From: Mesobacillus zeae
Lineage (GTDB): Bacteria > Bacillota > Bacilli > Bacillales > Cytobacillaceae
NCBI RefSeq assembly: GCF_003570705.1
Contig: NZ_QWVT01000002.1
Location: 93,680-157,679, forward strand
Reading direction: 5' to 3'
DNA: 64,000 nt
Below the pieces are notes generated by a model that searched no databases, was not told the origin of the DNA, and worked only from the letters and a program-made list of their open reading frames with translations. A program made the position numbers and the translations under genes. This document shows positions 28,080 through 35,540 of this stretch, piece by piece. Within the stretch, counting starts at the first letter, position 1; every line of letters starts with the position of its first letter.

Positions 28080-28418
28080 TTATTCGACAACCTTGACGCC
28101 AACTATATCCGCAAAGGCAACGCGCACCACCACGCCGTCCTTCGTTTTCAGTCGTACCTCTTTCCGCACATGGTCGATAAAATGAGCCCGGCCCTTTTCT
28201 TCGCAGGTGAACCCGTCTGTCCATTTCCTAATTATCAACGGAAAATTAAACTCCATCGAATATGCAATGCAACTTTCCATTTCTGTGATTTGATATTCGT
28301 CTAGCAGCGGCTTTGCCTGGCGGAGTTCGTCTATTGCCAGTTCGTGTAGCAACGTCCTATGTTCTGGCATGAATGCCGCTGGTAGCCATTTTAATAAACC
28401 TCGGTCACGTATCGTCAT
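28080..28418 (-). CDS. YolD-like family protein
   Basis: The 112-residue protein begins IRDRGLLKWLPAAFMPEH and has LLDEYQITEME in the middle and a beta-rich KDGVVVRVAFADIVGVKVVE end, the pattern of YolD-like proteins. These are usually encoded beside a UvrX-type Y-family DNA polymerase on phages and plasmids and are DNA-damage induced. Here the polymerase partner is absent. The ATG at 28418 has GGGAGAT upstream and a LexA-type box lies 31 bp before it. Confidence 0.8.
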   Translation of the reverse strand: MTIRDRGLLKWLPAAFMPEHRTLLHELAIDELRQAKPLLDEYQITEMESCIAYSMEFNFPLIIRKWTDGFTCEEKGRAHFIDHVRKEVRLKTKDGVVVRVAFADIVGVKVVE

Positions 28419-28448
28419 ATCCGATCATCTCCCTTCGTATATTATAAA

Positions 28449-28462
28449 CGAATGTATGTTCG
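28449..28462 (-). promoter_or_regulatory. LexA/DinR-type box
   Basis: CGAATGTATGTTCG fits the B. subtilis LexA consensus CGAACNNNNGTTCG with a single C to T change. It lies upstream of the YolD-like gene. Confidence 0.7.
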
Positions 28463-28756
28463 TATTCTACATAAAAAAATCCCCAGCAGGTCGCCGAGGT
28501 TGTTCGTAGATAGCCATGATACTAAGAGTTCTATCTTCATTGCTCGTGGAATACCACGCATCGCAAATCCTTAAAATTCACTTTAATAAAAATTATTTTA
28601 TTTGGCTATTATCAGATTTGAACAAACAAAGCTTTGATACTTTAGAAATAGAGACATTAATTGAGTATGTTGAAATTGGACTCAATAGAGCTACTATAAT
28701 TTCTAAGGCATTAAAGGCTCACCTTTCAAGAATTAGAAAATATAGTTTACGCTCCA

Positions 28757-28792
28757 AAAAAATGCGCCCCGACCGTAATGGCCGAGGCGTTT
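28757..28792 (-). terminator. Terminator of the small phage-type membrane gene
   Basis: CGCCTCGGCC and GGTCGGGGCG pair on the minus strand and a seven-T tract follows. Confidence 0.75.
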
Positions 28793-28796
28793 TTAT

Positions 28797-28976
28797 TTAT
28801 TCGTCCGGTTTATTCGGATTATGCTTCGTAAAGAAAAACGCAGTTATCGAAGAAAATGCGCCAACCAGTACGCCTATAATCAGATATGTCATGTCGCTAT
28901 CATTTCGGAACATAACCAGCGAAGCTGTCAGCACGAACAGCAGCGCAAATGAAAATATATACTCGAATTTTTTCAT
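28797..28976 (-). CDS. Two-helix phage-type membrane protein
   Basis: A 59-residue frame with ATG 28976 behind GGAGGGTAAAATAAC. Residues 7-22 (FSFALLFVLTASLVMF) and 32-50 (LIIGVLVGAFSSITAFFF) are transmembrane helices with a charged NDSD turn, and the tail is polar (TKHNPNKPDE). This is the size and topology of small holin-like phage proteins, but no family is recognised. Confidence 0.65.
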   Translation of the reverse strand: MKKFEYIFSFALLFVLTASLVMFRNDSDMTYLIIGVLVGAFSSITAFFFTKHNPNKPDE

Positions 28977-28979
28977 GTT

Positions 28980-29103
28980 ATTTTACCCTCCATTCCGCAG
29001 CCTGTTCCGCTGTTAGTGTCCGTTGACGTGGGTCGAATTTATTAAAAGCTTCTTTACATTTAACATATGCGTCTGAGCTCTCATCGAACGGGCCGTCTGC
29101 CTG
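28980..29103 (-). CDS. Uncertain small phage frame upstream of the membrane protein
   Basis: The minus-strand frame ending with TAA 28980-28982 reads DESSDAYVKCKEAFNKFDP and on to TAEQAAEWRVK. Its end contains the Shine-Dalgarno of the following gene and its stop abuts that gene's ATG, as in phage operons. No start codon is evident: the frame stays open into the antisense of the XRE gene. It may be the remnant of a longer gene. Confidence 0.35.
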
Positions 29104-29154
29104 TCCAATATGTCTGTTTTTTGCGCCGGGTATAAAAACGTCAGGTGTTCGATT

Positions 29155-29349
29155 ATGTTTGGCCGCTGGATGGACCGTGAAGGCATTGCGCAGATGGACA
29201 TCGAGCAGAGGGCGAAGCTGGGACGTGCCACCATTTCGAGGTTATGTAACGATTTTGACTATACGCCAAAGTACGAAACTATTACGAAAGTGAAAAAGGC
29301 GCTGAAGGAGGTCGGCAAGAGTGTCCCGGATGACTATTTCGGGACGTGA
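29155..29349 (+). CDS. XRE-family regulator of phage type
   Basis: The 64-residue protein is essentially one helix-turn-helix: MFGRWMDREGIAQMDIEQRA then LGRATISRLCND with the recognition helix, and ITKVKKALKEVGKSVPDDYF. It is typical of small regulators in phage immunity regions. ATG 29155 was chosen over an upstream ATG at 29110 because AGGTG lies nine bases before it. It is divergent from the YolD and membrane protein genes. Confidence 0.75.
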   Translation: MFGRWMDREGIAQMDIEQRAKLGRATISRLCNDFDYTPKYETITKVKKALKEVGKSVPDDYFGT

Positions 29350-29938
29350 TCACGTTTTTTTACCCCCGAGTTTCAGGGCGCACGTCCACTGCGACCACGT
29401 AGCCGATGTAATTGACGTACACCAACGCGCATAAGAACCTGAAAAGTAGCCGATTTGTAACATTATTTAAGGCGCCACATGCTCGCTGTCTAGTAGCGAC
29501 CCATGCGCCAGTCTTTGCCGCCAATCTAAAAGTGTACAAAGGCGGTAACAGTAATGAAGATGAACAATAATATCTTTACTTTTTCAACTAATAGCTGTGT
29601 TGATCGGGGAAGGATTAACGCCCTTTTTGTTGAATTCCTTATTCGGAGTTTAAGAGTCGTGTTTTATTTTTGACTAACAATAGAGCTATTTAATGGAGTA
29701 ATACCTTGATTCTAAGTGTTGGAAGCAACTGTAACAGAAGGCATTGTAAAAACATTGTTTTTCTTACCACCAGTTCGAGAACATGGTGCCAACATGCATT
29801 AAGTGGATTCCTACATAACACTCATGCGCTTAGACGGTAGTTTTGCTGACAAATGATAGTTTGTTATAGGATAATGGTGATGTATTTTATGGGCAAAATA
29901 TTAGGGAAAAAACTCCAAAAAGAAGGAAGTGCTAAACG
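29350..29938. other. Non-coding stretch within the element
   Basis: About 590 bp without a supported gene. On the minus strand a short open stretch (YVNYIGYVVAVDVRPETRG, ending near 29364) looks protein-like and may be a gene remnant. The rest is AT-rich and probably carries the promoter of the next gene. Confidence 0.35.
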
Positions 29939-30646
29939 ATGAATTTAGAAATGGTTATGCAGGAGCTTGAAGCCCTTGGCAAGGAACGAACGAAAAAAAT
30001 GTACATATCCAATGGTGCGCATGAGCCGCTTTTTGGCGTGGCTACAGGCGCTATGAAACCAATCGCAAAGAAAATAAAAATAAGTCACCGTTTAGCTCAA
30101 GAGCTTTATGCCACAGGGAACTACGATGCAATGTACTTTGCAGGCATTATTGCAGACCCAAAAGCCATGACTGAGTCGGATTATGATCGTTGGATGGATG
30201 CTGCGTATTTTTATATGCTGTCCGATTTTGTAGTGGCCGTAACTTTATCAGAGTCAGATATTGCACAAGAAGTTGCTGATAAATGGATCGCAAGCTGTGA
30301 AGAGATGAGAATGTCAGCGGGCTGGAGTTGCTACTGTTGGCTTTTAGGGAATCGACTAGACGTTGAATTTTCAGAAAGCAAGATTTCCAATATGCTTGAT
30401 ATTGTGAAAAATACGATTCACGATTCGCCAGAACGAACGAAATCCGCTATGAATAATTTCCTATACACCGTGGGGATTTCATATTTGCCGCTCCATGAAA
30501 AGGCAGTCGAGACCGCAAAAGCAATAGGTACAGTAGAAGTCAAACGGGACAAGAAAAAAAGCAGTTTCCTAAATGCTTACGAAAGTATTCAAAAAGCAGT
30601 CGATAAAGGAAAGCTTGGTTTTAAACGCAAGTATGTAAGATGTTAA
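29939..30646 (+). CDS. DNA alkylation repair protein, AlkD-like
   Basis: The 235-residue helical protein is of the HEAT-repeat AlkD-like DNA glycosylase superfamily: RTKKMYISNGAHEPLFGVATGAMKPIAK near the start, ELYATGNYDAMYFAGIIADP, and SDFVVAVTLSES. Members of this type excise or handle alkylated bases; some are inactive relatives. AGAAGGAAG precedes ATG 29939. Carried in the island it may be cargo giving the host tolerance to alkylating damage. It is transcribed separately from the LexA-linked gene. Confidence 0.78.
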   Translation: MNLEMVMQELEALGKERTKKMYISNGAHEPLFGVATGAMKPIAKKIKISHRLAQELYATGNYDAMYFAGIIADPKAMTESDYDRWMDAAYFYMLSDFVVAVTLSESDIAQEVADKWIASCEEMRMSAGWSCYCWLLGNRLDVEFSESKISNMLDIVKNTIHDSPERTKSAMNNFLYTVGISYLPLHEKAVETAKAIGTVEVKRDKKKSSFLNAYESIQKAVDKGKLGFKRKYVRC

Positions 30647-30689
30647 AATTAGCCTCGCATCGCGAAACGATCTTCAATTATCCAGGGCG

Positions 30690-30905
30690 TTGATTCAACA
30701 AGGATTTATCGCTATTTTTGTTGAAATACTTAAACTCCCTCAGTTAGATACGATTATCTCTCGAATACTCACTTATTCGCAGGATTTCAAATCACTTGAA
30801 AGAATAGTAGGGGATAGATTGAATGAGTTTGAACATTATGGCTACATGAAGGTGTACTTTAATAAAGGATTTACTACTAAATCCAATGATATCCATATAA
30901 TGTAC
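30690..30905 (+). pseudogene. 5' part of a gene interrupted by IS110
   Basis: The frame reads ILKLPQLDTIISRILTYSQD, then RLNEFEHYGYMKVYFNKGF and KSNDIHIMY, and then runs into the conserved end of the IS element at about 30905. It looks like real coding sequence without its 3' end. A possible continuation lies at 32553-32675. No family recognised and no good start is visible. Confidence 0.45.
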
Positions 30906-30909
30906 GTTT

Positions 30910-31136
30910 TCTCCACGCTACCCCTGGAGGTTTTCACTCCCATGTCTCAACGGGTCAAATGCCCTCTCATTCCTTCGTTACACCTATCCAAGTGGTAGAG
31001 GCCGGTCTTTCTAACGGAACGGGTCTGAGCCCTTTTGTACAATAAATCCGGTACTCGTACTTTCTTTGAAATCCTACGAATAAGGCAGTATTTGAAAGGT
31101 ATTAAACTTAAAGTGTTTCTTTAATATCAACTAATC
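30910..31136 (-). ncRNA. Candidate bridge (guide) RNA region of the IS110 element
   Basis: IS110/IS1111 elements encode a structured RNA in a non-coding end that selects target and donor DNA. The long 3' flank here is compatible: on the minus strand CCTCT...AGAGG (near 30970-31010) encloses ACC...GGT, CCC...GGG and GGAG...CTCC stems follow, and GGGCTCAGACCC forms another. The assignment is by position and pairing only. Confidence 0.4.
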
Positions 31137-31137
31137 G

Positions 31138-32412
31138 TTAGGCAGCTATTGGCGTAATCGATTGTATCTTCTCAGAACGATAAGAATCATTCTTTCTAGC
31201 CATTCCTACTAATACTCTTGCAAGTTTATGGATTAATTTCATTATCGATTTCATTTTCTTCATCTTCTTCACGTTAACATTATTAGCGTGCAGCTCTTTA
31301 AAATCAGGGTTGTTCATGACAAGACTCATAGTCGCTAAATACAGAAAGCGCCGTAAACGAGATCTGCCGCGCTTAGAAAGGACAATTTGTCCTTTCCATT
31401 TACCTGAACTTGCCTCGGAGAGATGTAATCCAGCATGGCGCAATAGAGAATTACCATGCGCAAAACCACTGAGATCACCTGATTCTCCAAGAATGCCTGC
31501 AAGTGCAATTTCACTAATTCCTTTGATGGCAAGCAACTTTTTTGCGAAAGGAATTTGTTTAAGTAGGGAAGTGACTTCCTGTTCAACTCGTTCAAGTTGC
31601 ACAGTGGCTAAATCAAACTCTTCAATTAACTGTTCCAAGTGTAGTTTATAAGCATCGAGTGCTTGTCGAGTGCCGACTGAATGCACAGCTAATTCAATTA
31701 ACGCTTGTGCTTTTTTTATCCCAGGTTGTCTTTTCATTTGGGATTTCCAGCCTTCAACGACATCGACTGGTTTCATGGAGCGAAGTTCAAGTGGTGTAGG
31801 GAATAGGCGCAGAGTCGCCATAGCTCCTTTGCCTTTAACATCTTTGAATACCTGTCGAAGTTCTGGAAAAACAATATCGACCCAACGGTTGATTTGATTG
31901 ATGGCACTAACAAGTCTCTTAACCGTCATATCACGGTTAGACATTAAAACTCTTAGTTTTTCAAAGGTCTCAGAACTATGGCGAATAAAGGAATAATAAC
32001 CATTCTTGACCATATCAGCGATGACGAGAGCATCTTTTTTATCGCTTTTCGATCGGCTATTATCACGGTTTTCTTTATTCTTTTTTACAAGATGAGGGTT
32101 AACAGTAACTGCTTCAATGTCTTGATCATAAAGCCATTTTGAAAGGTTAATCCAGTAATGTCCTGTAGGTTCCATCCCTACGATAGTTGAAGAAAAGCCT
32201 CTTAAGGTTTTTAACTGGTTTATCCACTGAAGTAATTTAGCAAAACCTTCTTCATTATTTTCGAATGTAGGTGGATCTCCCACTATTATTCCACGGAAAT
32301 TCACAGCTCTGGCCACATGTAATTCTTGTGCAATATCCACACCAACTACAAGATGGCTATCTGATATTCTCTCTATTAGTTGATTTTGTTTGTCCTGCAT
32401 TTTAAACTTCAT
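31138..32412 (-). CDS. IS110-family transposase
   Basis: The 424-residue transposase has the N-terminal RuvC-like DEDD domain (Asp26 in VVGVDIAQ, Glu81 in GMEPTGHYW, Asp124 and Asp127 in KSDKKDALV) and the C-terminal transposase-20 domain with GISEIALAGILGESGD and HLSEASSGKWKG (serine 335 or 336 as candidate nucleophile), SKRGRSRLRR. All landmarks are intact, so it may be active. The ATG at 32412 has AGGAGG upstream. It lies inside the island and disrupts another gene. Confidence 0.93.
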   Translation of the reverse strand: MKFKMQDKQNQLIERISDSHLVVGVDIAQELHVARAVNFRGIIVGDPPTFENNEEGFAKLLQWINQLKTLRGFSSTIVGMEPTGHYWINLSKWLYDQDIEAVTVNPHLVKKNKENRDNSRSKSDKKDALVIADMVKNGYYSFIRHSSETFEKLRVLMSNRDMTVKRLVSAINQINRWVDIVFPELRQVFKDVKGKGAMATLRLFPTPLELRSMKPVDVVEGWKSQMKRQPGIKKAQALIELAVHSVGTRQALDAYKLHLEQLIEEFDLATVQLERVEQEVTSLLKQIPFAKKLLAIKGISEIALAGILGESGDLSGFAHGNSLLRHAGLHLSEASSGKWKGQIVLSKRGRSRLRRFLYLATMSLVMNNPDFKELHANNVNVKKMKKMKSIMKLIHKLARVLVGMARKNDSYRSEKIQSITPIAA

Positions 32413-32552
32413 AGTAAGGGTTCCTCCTAAGGGGTTTGAGTTAGAGTGGTGTCTATACTCATATCTTACTGAGGGACCTTATTTTATTCAAAGTTGAGAA
32501 TTAGCTATCTACAGGAATTCTAACGGGGCGTTTAGTAGAAGAAGAAAGATGA

Positions 32553-32675
32553 TCTCTTTTTTATGTCGCACTTGAACCAAACTCTGCAATAAACAAGTTT
32601 GAAGGAGGAAAACTAATAACAAAATTTAAGTTTGACCACAGCGAAGGTCAGCACAGAAGCATTAGATTCACATAA
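32553..32675 (+). pseudogene. 3' remnant of a gene, right of IS110
   Basis: Forty sense codons read SLFYVALEPNSAINKFEGGK, LITKFKFDHSEGQHRSIRFT and stop. The composition is clearly protein-like, there is no start codon, and a TGA lies directly upstream at 32550. It could be the end of the gene begun at 30690. Confidence 0.5.
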
Positions 32676-32710
32676 AATAAAGAAAAATTTGGGTTCTGGG
32701 GTTGACACTA

Positions 32711-33121
32711 ATGGAACATTCCAAAAATAAAAGCAATAATAGACAAGATTTCGACGATAAAAAAAGTAAAAAAATTTTAGAACTCGAAAAAGAAGTTGAA
32801 TTGGGACTGTGGATTCAAGTAATGGGTCAGATTATTGAAATTAAAGGTTTATCAGGGCTTTTGCATATTGAGGAAGATGCAAATTCAACAGGGGAACAAC
32901 AAATACTAACTGGTGCTTTGATTAGGACGATTGGTCAAATATTAGAGGCTATTTCTGTATCAAGTCAAATAGGAGAAACCGATATAATAAAACTTCTGCA
33001 AGAACAAAAACTTGCTATTACAGGAGATTTGCTTGTGTCAATTGGTTCAGCTTATGAAGTAGTCGGAGGAATCCATGTACTTCAAGAGGAAATAGTTAAA
33101 ACACCTCGCATTGTTCCTTAA
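32711..33121 (+). CDS. Unknown protein with two similar glycine-rich helical segments
   Basis: The 136-residue protein has a charged, Lys/Asn-rich start and then LELEKEVELGLWIQVMGQII..., GALIRTIGQILEAISVSSQI and GDLLVSIGSAYEVVGGIHVL. The three G-x-W/L-I-x-x-x-G-x-I segments look like an internal repeat, resembling Bacillus proteins annotated as DUF6944 repetitive proteins; this is a weak impression. The start at ATG 32711 has only a GGGG upstream. It is cargo at the right end of the island. Confidence 0.6.
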   Translation: MEHSKNKSNNRQDFDDKKSKKILELEKEVELGLWIQVMGQIIEIKGLSGLLHIEEDANSTGEQQILTGALIRTIGQILEAISVSSQIGETDIIKLLQEQKLAITGDLLVSIGSAYEVVGGIHVLQEEIVKTPRIVP

Positions 33122-33668
33122 AGAAAATGACCAATTTGACACTTTGTAAAAAAGTTAACATTCAGTTAATAAGGAGAAATATGTATTACGATACTGATAT
33201 AAGTTTCAGATTTAGCTTTAAAGGTTACTTCACAGTTCGAAGATAATATGCAGTTAGAAGGGATGGTGCTTGTTCAACTAACGCGTGCTTTTGTTTAATA
33301 AGGATTGTGAGAGACAGGGATCGTCCTATCACGGACGCCCTCGGAGCGCTTTCCGGAAATGGTTAATCGATTGCTTGTCCGAGTGTAAGTTGCGGATAAG
33401 ATTTGGATGAATTAGCGAGTTTATTGACGCGGTTTCGCTTATTTAACGCCAAAACAAAAACGACCTCCCCTATCGATTAGATTTCATCGCTAAGAAAGGT
33501 CGTTATTAACAATCCATTTCAGCCCGTTTAAGGGTTGTTTTTATACCGTTGGGGAGTTGTTTCATGCGGATTTTACGCCGCAATCTTCAATCATCCGCCA
33601 ATGTTTCCGGGTAGCTTATCGAAGTAATATCCCGGAGTCAAAATCGTCTCAAAACGTTGATATACCAC
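33122..33668. other. Non-coding right end of the element
   Basis: No gene seen. It holds an AACGACCT...AGGTCGTT hairpin (33459-33504) and a sequence at 33595-33635 that resembles the DNA just inside the left repeat (27912-27953). Confidence 0.45.
33459..33504. terminator. Hairpin, possible terminator
   Basis: AACGACCT and AGGTCGTT arms with an inner 30-base loop. The T tract is weak, so it may instead be a dispersed repeat. Confidence 0.4.
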
Positions 33669-34031
33669 CTAGCACTCCTCTGGCGTTCCCGACTCTGTTG
33701 CCGTCCGGAATGACGAACCACAGCCACAAGACGCGATGGCGTTCGGATTGTCGATCGTGAATCCTCCGCCCATCATAGATTGCTTGTAATCAATTACAGT
33801 CCCTTTCAATGCCGGAGCACTGGTTTTGTCAATTAAAATTTTGATTCCGTGCTGTTCCAGCTCACTGTCGCCTGGCTCTACTTCATGTGCGAATCCCATC
33901 CCATAGGACAGGCCGCTGCAGCCTCCGCCCTTTATGGCAACACGCAAAAACGCGTTTTCTTCTTCATTTTGTTTCATCATATCTTTAATCTGCAGTGCAG
34001 CAGCATCTGTTATTGTAATGATTTGTTCCAT
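33669..34031 (-). CDS. yutM: A-type iron-sulfur carrier YutM (HesB/IscA/ErpA)
   Basis: The 120-residue scaffold/carrier hands Fe-S clusters to apoproteins. The three ligand cysteines are present: Cys38 in GGGCSGL, Cys102 and Cys104 in SCGCGSSF. Codons from about 88 onward lie in the 98-bp repeat shared with 27817-27914, so the present 3' end was very likely supplied by the integrated element and keeps the protein whole. The stop is TAG instead of TGA in the displaced copy. ATG 34031 has AGGAGG upstream. Nearby yutI and yuzD are also thiol or Fe-S genes. Confidence 0.92.
   Translation of the reverse strand: MEQIITITDAAALQIKDMMKQNEEENAFLRVAIKGGGCSGLSYGMGFAHEVEPGDSELEQHGIKILIDKTSAPALKGTVIDYKQSMMGGGFTIDNPNAIASCGCGSSFRTATESGTPEEC
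33671..33768. other. Right attachment repeat (attR) inside yutM
   Basis: Same 98 bp as 27817-27914 with two differences. It covers the CGCG Fe-S ligand codons and the stop region of yutM. Confidence 0.85.
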
Positions 34032-34255
34032 TATGAATCCTCCTGTTAATGGATTTCCTTACTAATTACAGTATATACACCATGCTGTTGTTCCTCAACC
34101 ATCGAGATTCAATAAAAATTTAGATGCCTTAATTAGTGCCCACTCCTAATAAGGTACAAAGAACTATTTTGTCAAAAAAACGAGGCTTATCATAAAAGAC
34201 ATTGGTATAATCATAGTATAAACATACTATTTTACACTGTAAAGAAGGTGCAAAC

Positions 34256-34960
34256 ATGGCGGAAATCGAACCTCTTTATGATAAAAAATGTTCATGCATA
34301 TTATGCGGAAAACAGTATACCTCAAAGAAAATCCGTTCACGTTTTGTTAAAACAACAAGCATTGATACTGACTTTGCTCCAGTTTATGCTGATCCTGAAA
34401 ATAATCCGGCTCTCTATTATGTTTATGTCTGTCCGCATTGTGGCTTCTCTTCCACAGAGGAATTCAGTCCATTTTTCCCGCCGGGTACGAAGGAAGAACT
34501 ACAGGATAAAGTGTGCAGTCACTGGAGACCTCATGATTACAGCAGTAAAAGGAACATCATGACTGCAATTCAGACGCTGAAACTTGGGGCCTTTTGTGCA
34601 AGCCTGAAAAAAGAAAAGCATATTGTCACCGGAGGGCTCTATATCCGTACAGCCTGGCTGCACCGCAGTCTTGGTGACAAAACGCAGGAACACCGCTTTC
34701 TTAGTCTTGCCTGCGGGGAATATGCGAATTCCTACAGCAAAGGCGATTTTAAAGGCAGCCAGGTTTCCGAAACGCGCATACTTTACTTGCTTGGGGAGCT
34801 TTCTCATAGGCTTGGGAAGCACCAGGATGCTGTTCGCTATTTCTCAAAAGTAATCGAGAATCAAAAACAATCCCTTGAGCCGACTATTGTCCGAATGGCA
34901 AAAAACCGCTGGCATGAAATCAGGGAAGATGAAAAAGCAGCATTGCCGAGACAAGACTGA
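34256..34960 (+). CDS. DUF2225 family protein
   Basis: The 234-residue cytoplasmic protein has two zinc-ribbon cysteine pairs, CSCILCGKQY (about residues 14-23) and YVCPHCGFSS (about 63-72), followed by TPR-like helices (HIVTGGLYIRTAWLHR, LLGELSHRLGKHQDAVRYFS). This is the DUF2225 layout. AAGAAGGTG precedes ATG 34256. The function is unknown; a zinc-bound adaptor role is plausible. Confidence 0.85.
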   Translation: MAEIEPLYDKKCSCILCGKQYTSKKIRSRFVKTTSIDTDFAPVYADPENNPALYYVYVCPHCGFSSTEEFSPFFPPGTKEELQDKVCSHWRPHDYSSKRNIMTAIQTLKLGAFCASLKKEKHIVTGGLYIRTAWLHRSLGDKTQEHRFLSLACGEYANSYSKGDFKGSQVSETRILYLLGELSHRLGKHQDAVRYFSKVIENQKQSLEPTIVRMAKNRWHEIREDEKAALPRQD

Positions 34961-35000
34961 AACGATTACCTTTCATTGTCCATTTCGTTATACTTCATAA

Positions 35001-35044
35001 AAAGAGCTGGAGGCACTGCATTTGCAGGCTCTCCAGCTCTTTTA
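35001..35044. terminator. Bidirectional terminator
   Basis: AAAGAGCTGGAG and CTCCAGCTCTTTT stem with a GCACTGCATTTGCAGGC loop structure between convergent genes. Confidence 0.88.
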
Positions 35045-35048
35045 TCTA

Positions 35049-35288
35049 TTAAAACATCGGGTTTTCATCGAGGTATTCATATACTTTTTTGACCAGTTCA
35101 TCAGGCGAATCGGCAACGACGGGCTCACCATTTACCAGGGCAAACAAGGCACGGTCGCACTTGCCACAGTATCCCAGGCAGCCGTATTCAATTATATCAA
35201 GATCAGGGTCCCTTTCAAGCTGTTCCCTGGCCTTTTGTGACCCGTTTGCCAGATTGCTGATGCAAAACTCAATAATCGGCTGAATCAT
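35049..35288 (-). CDS. yuzB: YuzB, DUF1450 family protein
   Basis: The 79-residue protein has CISN near residue 9 and the cysteine-rich [20 protein letters not shown] (about 31-50) with three further cysteines, then [14 protein letters not shown]. The pattern resembles thioredoxin-like [2Fe-2S] ferredoxins, and DUF1450 proteins probably bind a metal or Fe-S centre. It is next to yutJ, as in B. subtilis. Confidence 0.88.
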   Translation of the reverse strand: MIQPIIEFCISNLANGSQKAREQLERDPDLDIIEYGCLGYCGKCDRALFALVNGEPVVADSPDELVKKVYEYLDENPMF

Positions 35289-35540
35289 GTTCTCCCACCT
35301 CTCTACTAATATTTTATCCTACCTGTTTTTACATGGACAGTCAATTTCCCTATACCAATAGTAGCAAGTAAAAATGTTGTTATTTCGTCACATTTTCTAT
35401 ATACTTTTAGTTGATGAATAACATTCATATTATCCAATTATTATTTTGAAATATTTATAGGTGTCGTTAACTGAACGGCGGCCTCTTGGAAAAAGGCGGC
35501 AACAACCGTTCTTGACTAGAGAAGGCGAAGGGGAATTCAT

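Larger units (their letters stand above)
30905..32510 (-). mobile_element. IS110-family insertion sequence
   Basis: An intact IS110-type transposase gene is flanked by about 230 bp of non-coding DNA on its 3' side and about 100 bp on its 5' side. The outer limits are estimates: the left from where the interrupted frame loses sense, the right from the coding remnant that starts near 32553. As usual for the family no terminal inverted repeats or target duplications are visible. Confidence 0.7.
27817..33768. mobile_element. Decayed integrative element inserted at the 3' end of yutM
   Basis: Direct 98-bp repeats of the yutM 3' end bracket about 5.85 kb that interrupts the order yumC-yutM. The content is phage-like or selfish: YolD-like protein behind a LexA-type box, two-helix membrane protein, XRE regulator, DNA alkylation repair protein, an IS110-family insertion inside a broken gene and an unknown small protein. 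No integrase or excisionase frame was found, so it is probably a remnant that can no longer excise by itself. The native yutM terminator lies beyond the left repeat, which fixes the polarity of the event. Confidence 0.82.

Noticed and set aside
28516..29016. A 166-codon plus-strand frame in the island
   Set aside because: It crosses the terminator and is antisense to the small membrane gene, which has the better start signals.
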